Assembly (NCBI RefSeq): GCF_036013745.1
Contig: NZ_CP107880.1
Span: 6,386,001-6,450,000 of the forward strand
Origin: Streptomyces sp. NBC_00483
GTDB taxonomy: Bacteria; Actinomycetota; Actinomycetes; Streptomycetales; Streptomycetaceae
Direction: 5' to 3'
Length of the DNA stretch: 64,000 nt
Positions within the stretch are counted from its first letter, which is position 1, and every line of letters starts with the position of its first letter. Below are positions 63,590-64,000 of the stretch, piece by piece. The notes beneath the pieces were generated by a model. The model was not told the origin of the DNA. It did no database searches and saw only the letters and a list, made by a program, of their open reading frames with translations. The position numbers and the translations under genes were made by a program.

Positions 63590-64000
63590 TTACTTGGAGT
63601 AAGTCGGACTCGATCTTCTGTCCGATTCCGTCCCGTATTCAACCTGTATAAAAACTCGGTTGACTGCACCCTCAGTTGTTGTTCGGACTCTCTCCGTCCG
63701 CGTTCGGTTATCCGTCCGTTACCCGCCAGTAACGAACCCCCTTGTGTCAGCGCCTCGAATGCACCACGATCGGGCACGCTCGGTCCTCTCCCCACCGTCC
63801 GACAGCCAATCGTGCGGCGGGGTTTTTGGGTCCCCACCGGGTGGTCGACGGCGAACCAAGGGGAGCGCCGGCGGTCCAAGGACAGGGGGGTCTCAGCCAT
63901 CCGGCTGGGCCTGTCCAGCAGGTTGCGCGTGATGGCTCAGGTGCGACCAGTGGTTGTCGCTCGGGGGTGATCGCCGGTGATCAGGGTGCGGTACAGACCA
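63590..64000. other. Non-coding end of window, promoter-like
   Basis: I see no gene in these 411 bases. The stretch 63600-63730 is less GC-rich than the rest of the window, with GTATAAAAAC at 63646-63655 and TTGACT at 63660. It is probably the upstream region or leader of a gene beyond the window. Short ORFs here lack coding character. Confidence 0.5.

Noticed and set aside
63660..63932. 90-codon ORF at the window end
   Set aside because: No ribosome-binding site, no third-position GC bias and no recognisable motif.

Overview
The window is high-GC actinobacterial DNA with near-universal G or C at third codon positions. Gene content and order point to a Streptomyces chromosome core: a complete atp operon, chiC with its two-component genes, nucS, filP-scy, meaB and icmA. 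As far as I can recall, most of the order follows the S. coelicolor SCO5361-SCO5419 interval. I see no rRNA, tRNA, CRISPR array, prophage or transposase. Starts were chosen from ribosome-binding sites, start/stop overlaps and conserved N-termini.

Layout. 1-3423: end of a low-molecular-weight phosphatase gene, a serine hydroxymethyltransferase and a WecA/Rfe-type sugar-phosphate transferase. 3697-11577: atpIBEFHAGDC closed by a strong terminator. 11663-17477: DUF2550 protein, chitinase ChiC with its ChiR/ChiS-type regulators, a membrane protein and a cobalamin adenosyltransferase. 17491-25475: drug-type ABC exporter with a divergent TetR, 3-hydroxyacyl-CoA dehydrogenase, STAS protein, a large membrane-anchored P-loop protein, NucS and an SCO5389-family protein. 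25569-31938: flavin-dependent oxidoreductase, small zinc-finger-like protein, and two paralogous ABC-2 exporters flanking an unknown gene. 32159-37273: the polar-growth coiled-coil proteins FilP and Scy. 37516-40312: methylmalonyl-CoA epimerase, thiolase and MeaB. 40313-40931: a gene-free repeat island. 40932-47457: PepSY protein with a divergent OmpR-type two-component system, a MarR gene, a three-gene AIM24 operon, and a DUF3817/MTH1187 pair. 47573-52454: CslA, GlxA and a GH6 lipoprotein. 52578-57104: regulators, an MFS transporter and an acetyltransferase. 57173-63476: acyl-CoA dehydrogenase, isobutyryl-CoA mutase large subunit, secreted hydrolase, TetR and a thioredoxin-TPR protein.

How the genes fit together. 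B12-dependent acyl-CoA metabolism recurs: adenosyltransferase, epimerase, MeaB chaperone, IcmA, thiolase, hydroxyacyl-CoA dehydrogenase and acyl-CoA dehydrogenase could move carbon between butyryl-, isobutyryl- and methylmalonyl-CoA. Tip growth is the second theme: FilP, Scy and a CslA/GlxA pair lie within 20 kb. Small regulators next to exporters or enzymes form the third layer.

The least explained items are: the AIM24 triple operon, one member of which carries a short low-GC3 patch; a relic of the MTH1187 gene tail just past its terminator; a family of GC-rich intergenic elements with 27-bp tandem units; the membrane P-loop protein with a Walker A lysine-to-arginine change; the PepSY/two-component locus with phased CTGAAG repeats; and ten genes whose -10-like hexamer lies only 5-8 nt before the start codon, which predicts leaderless transcripts.
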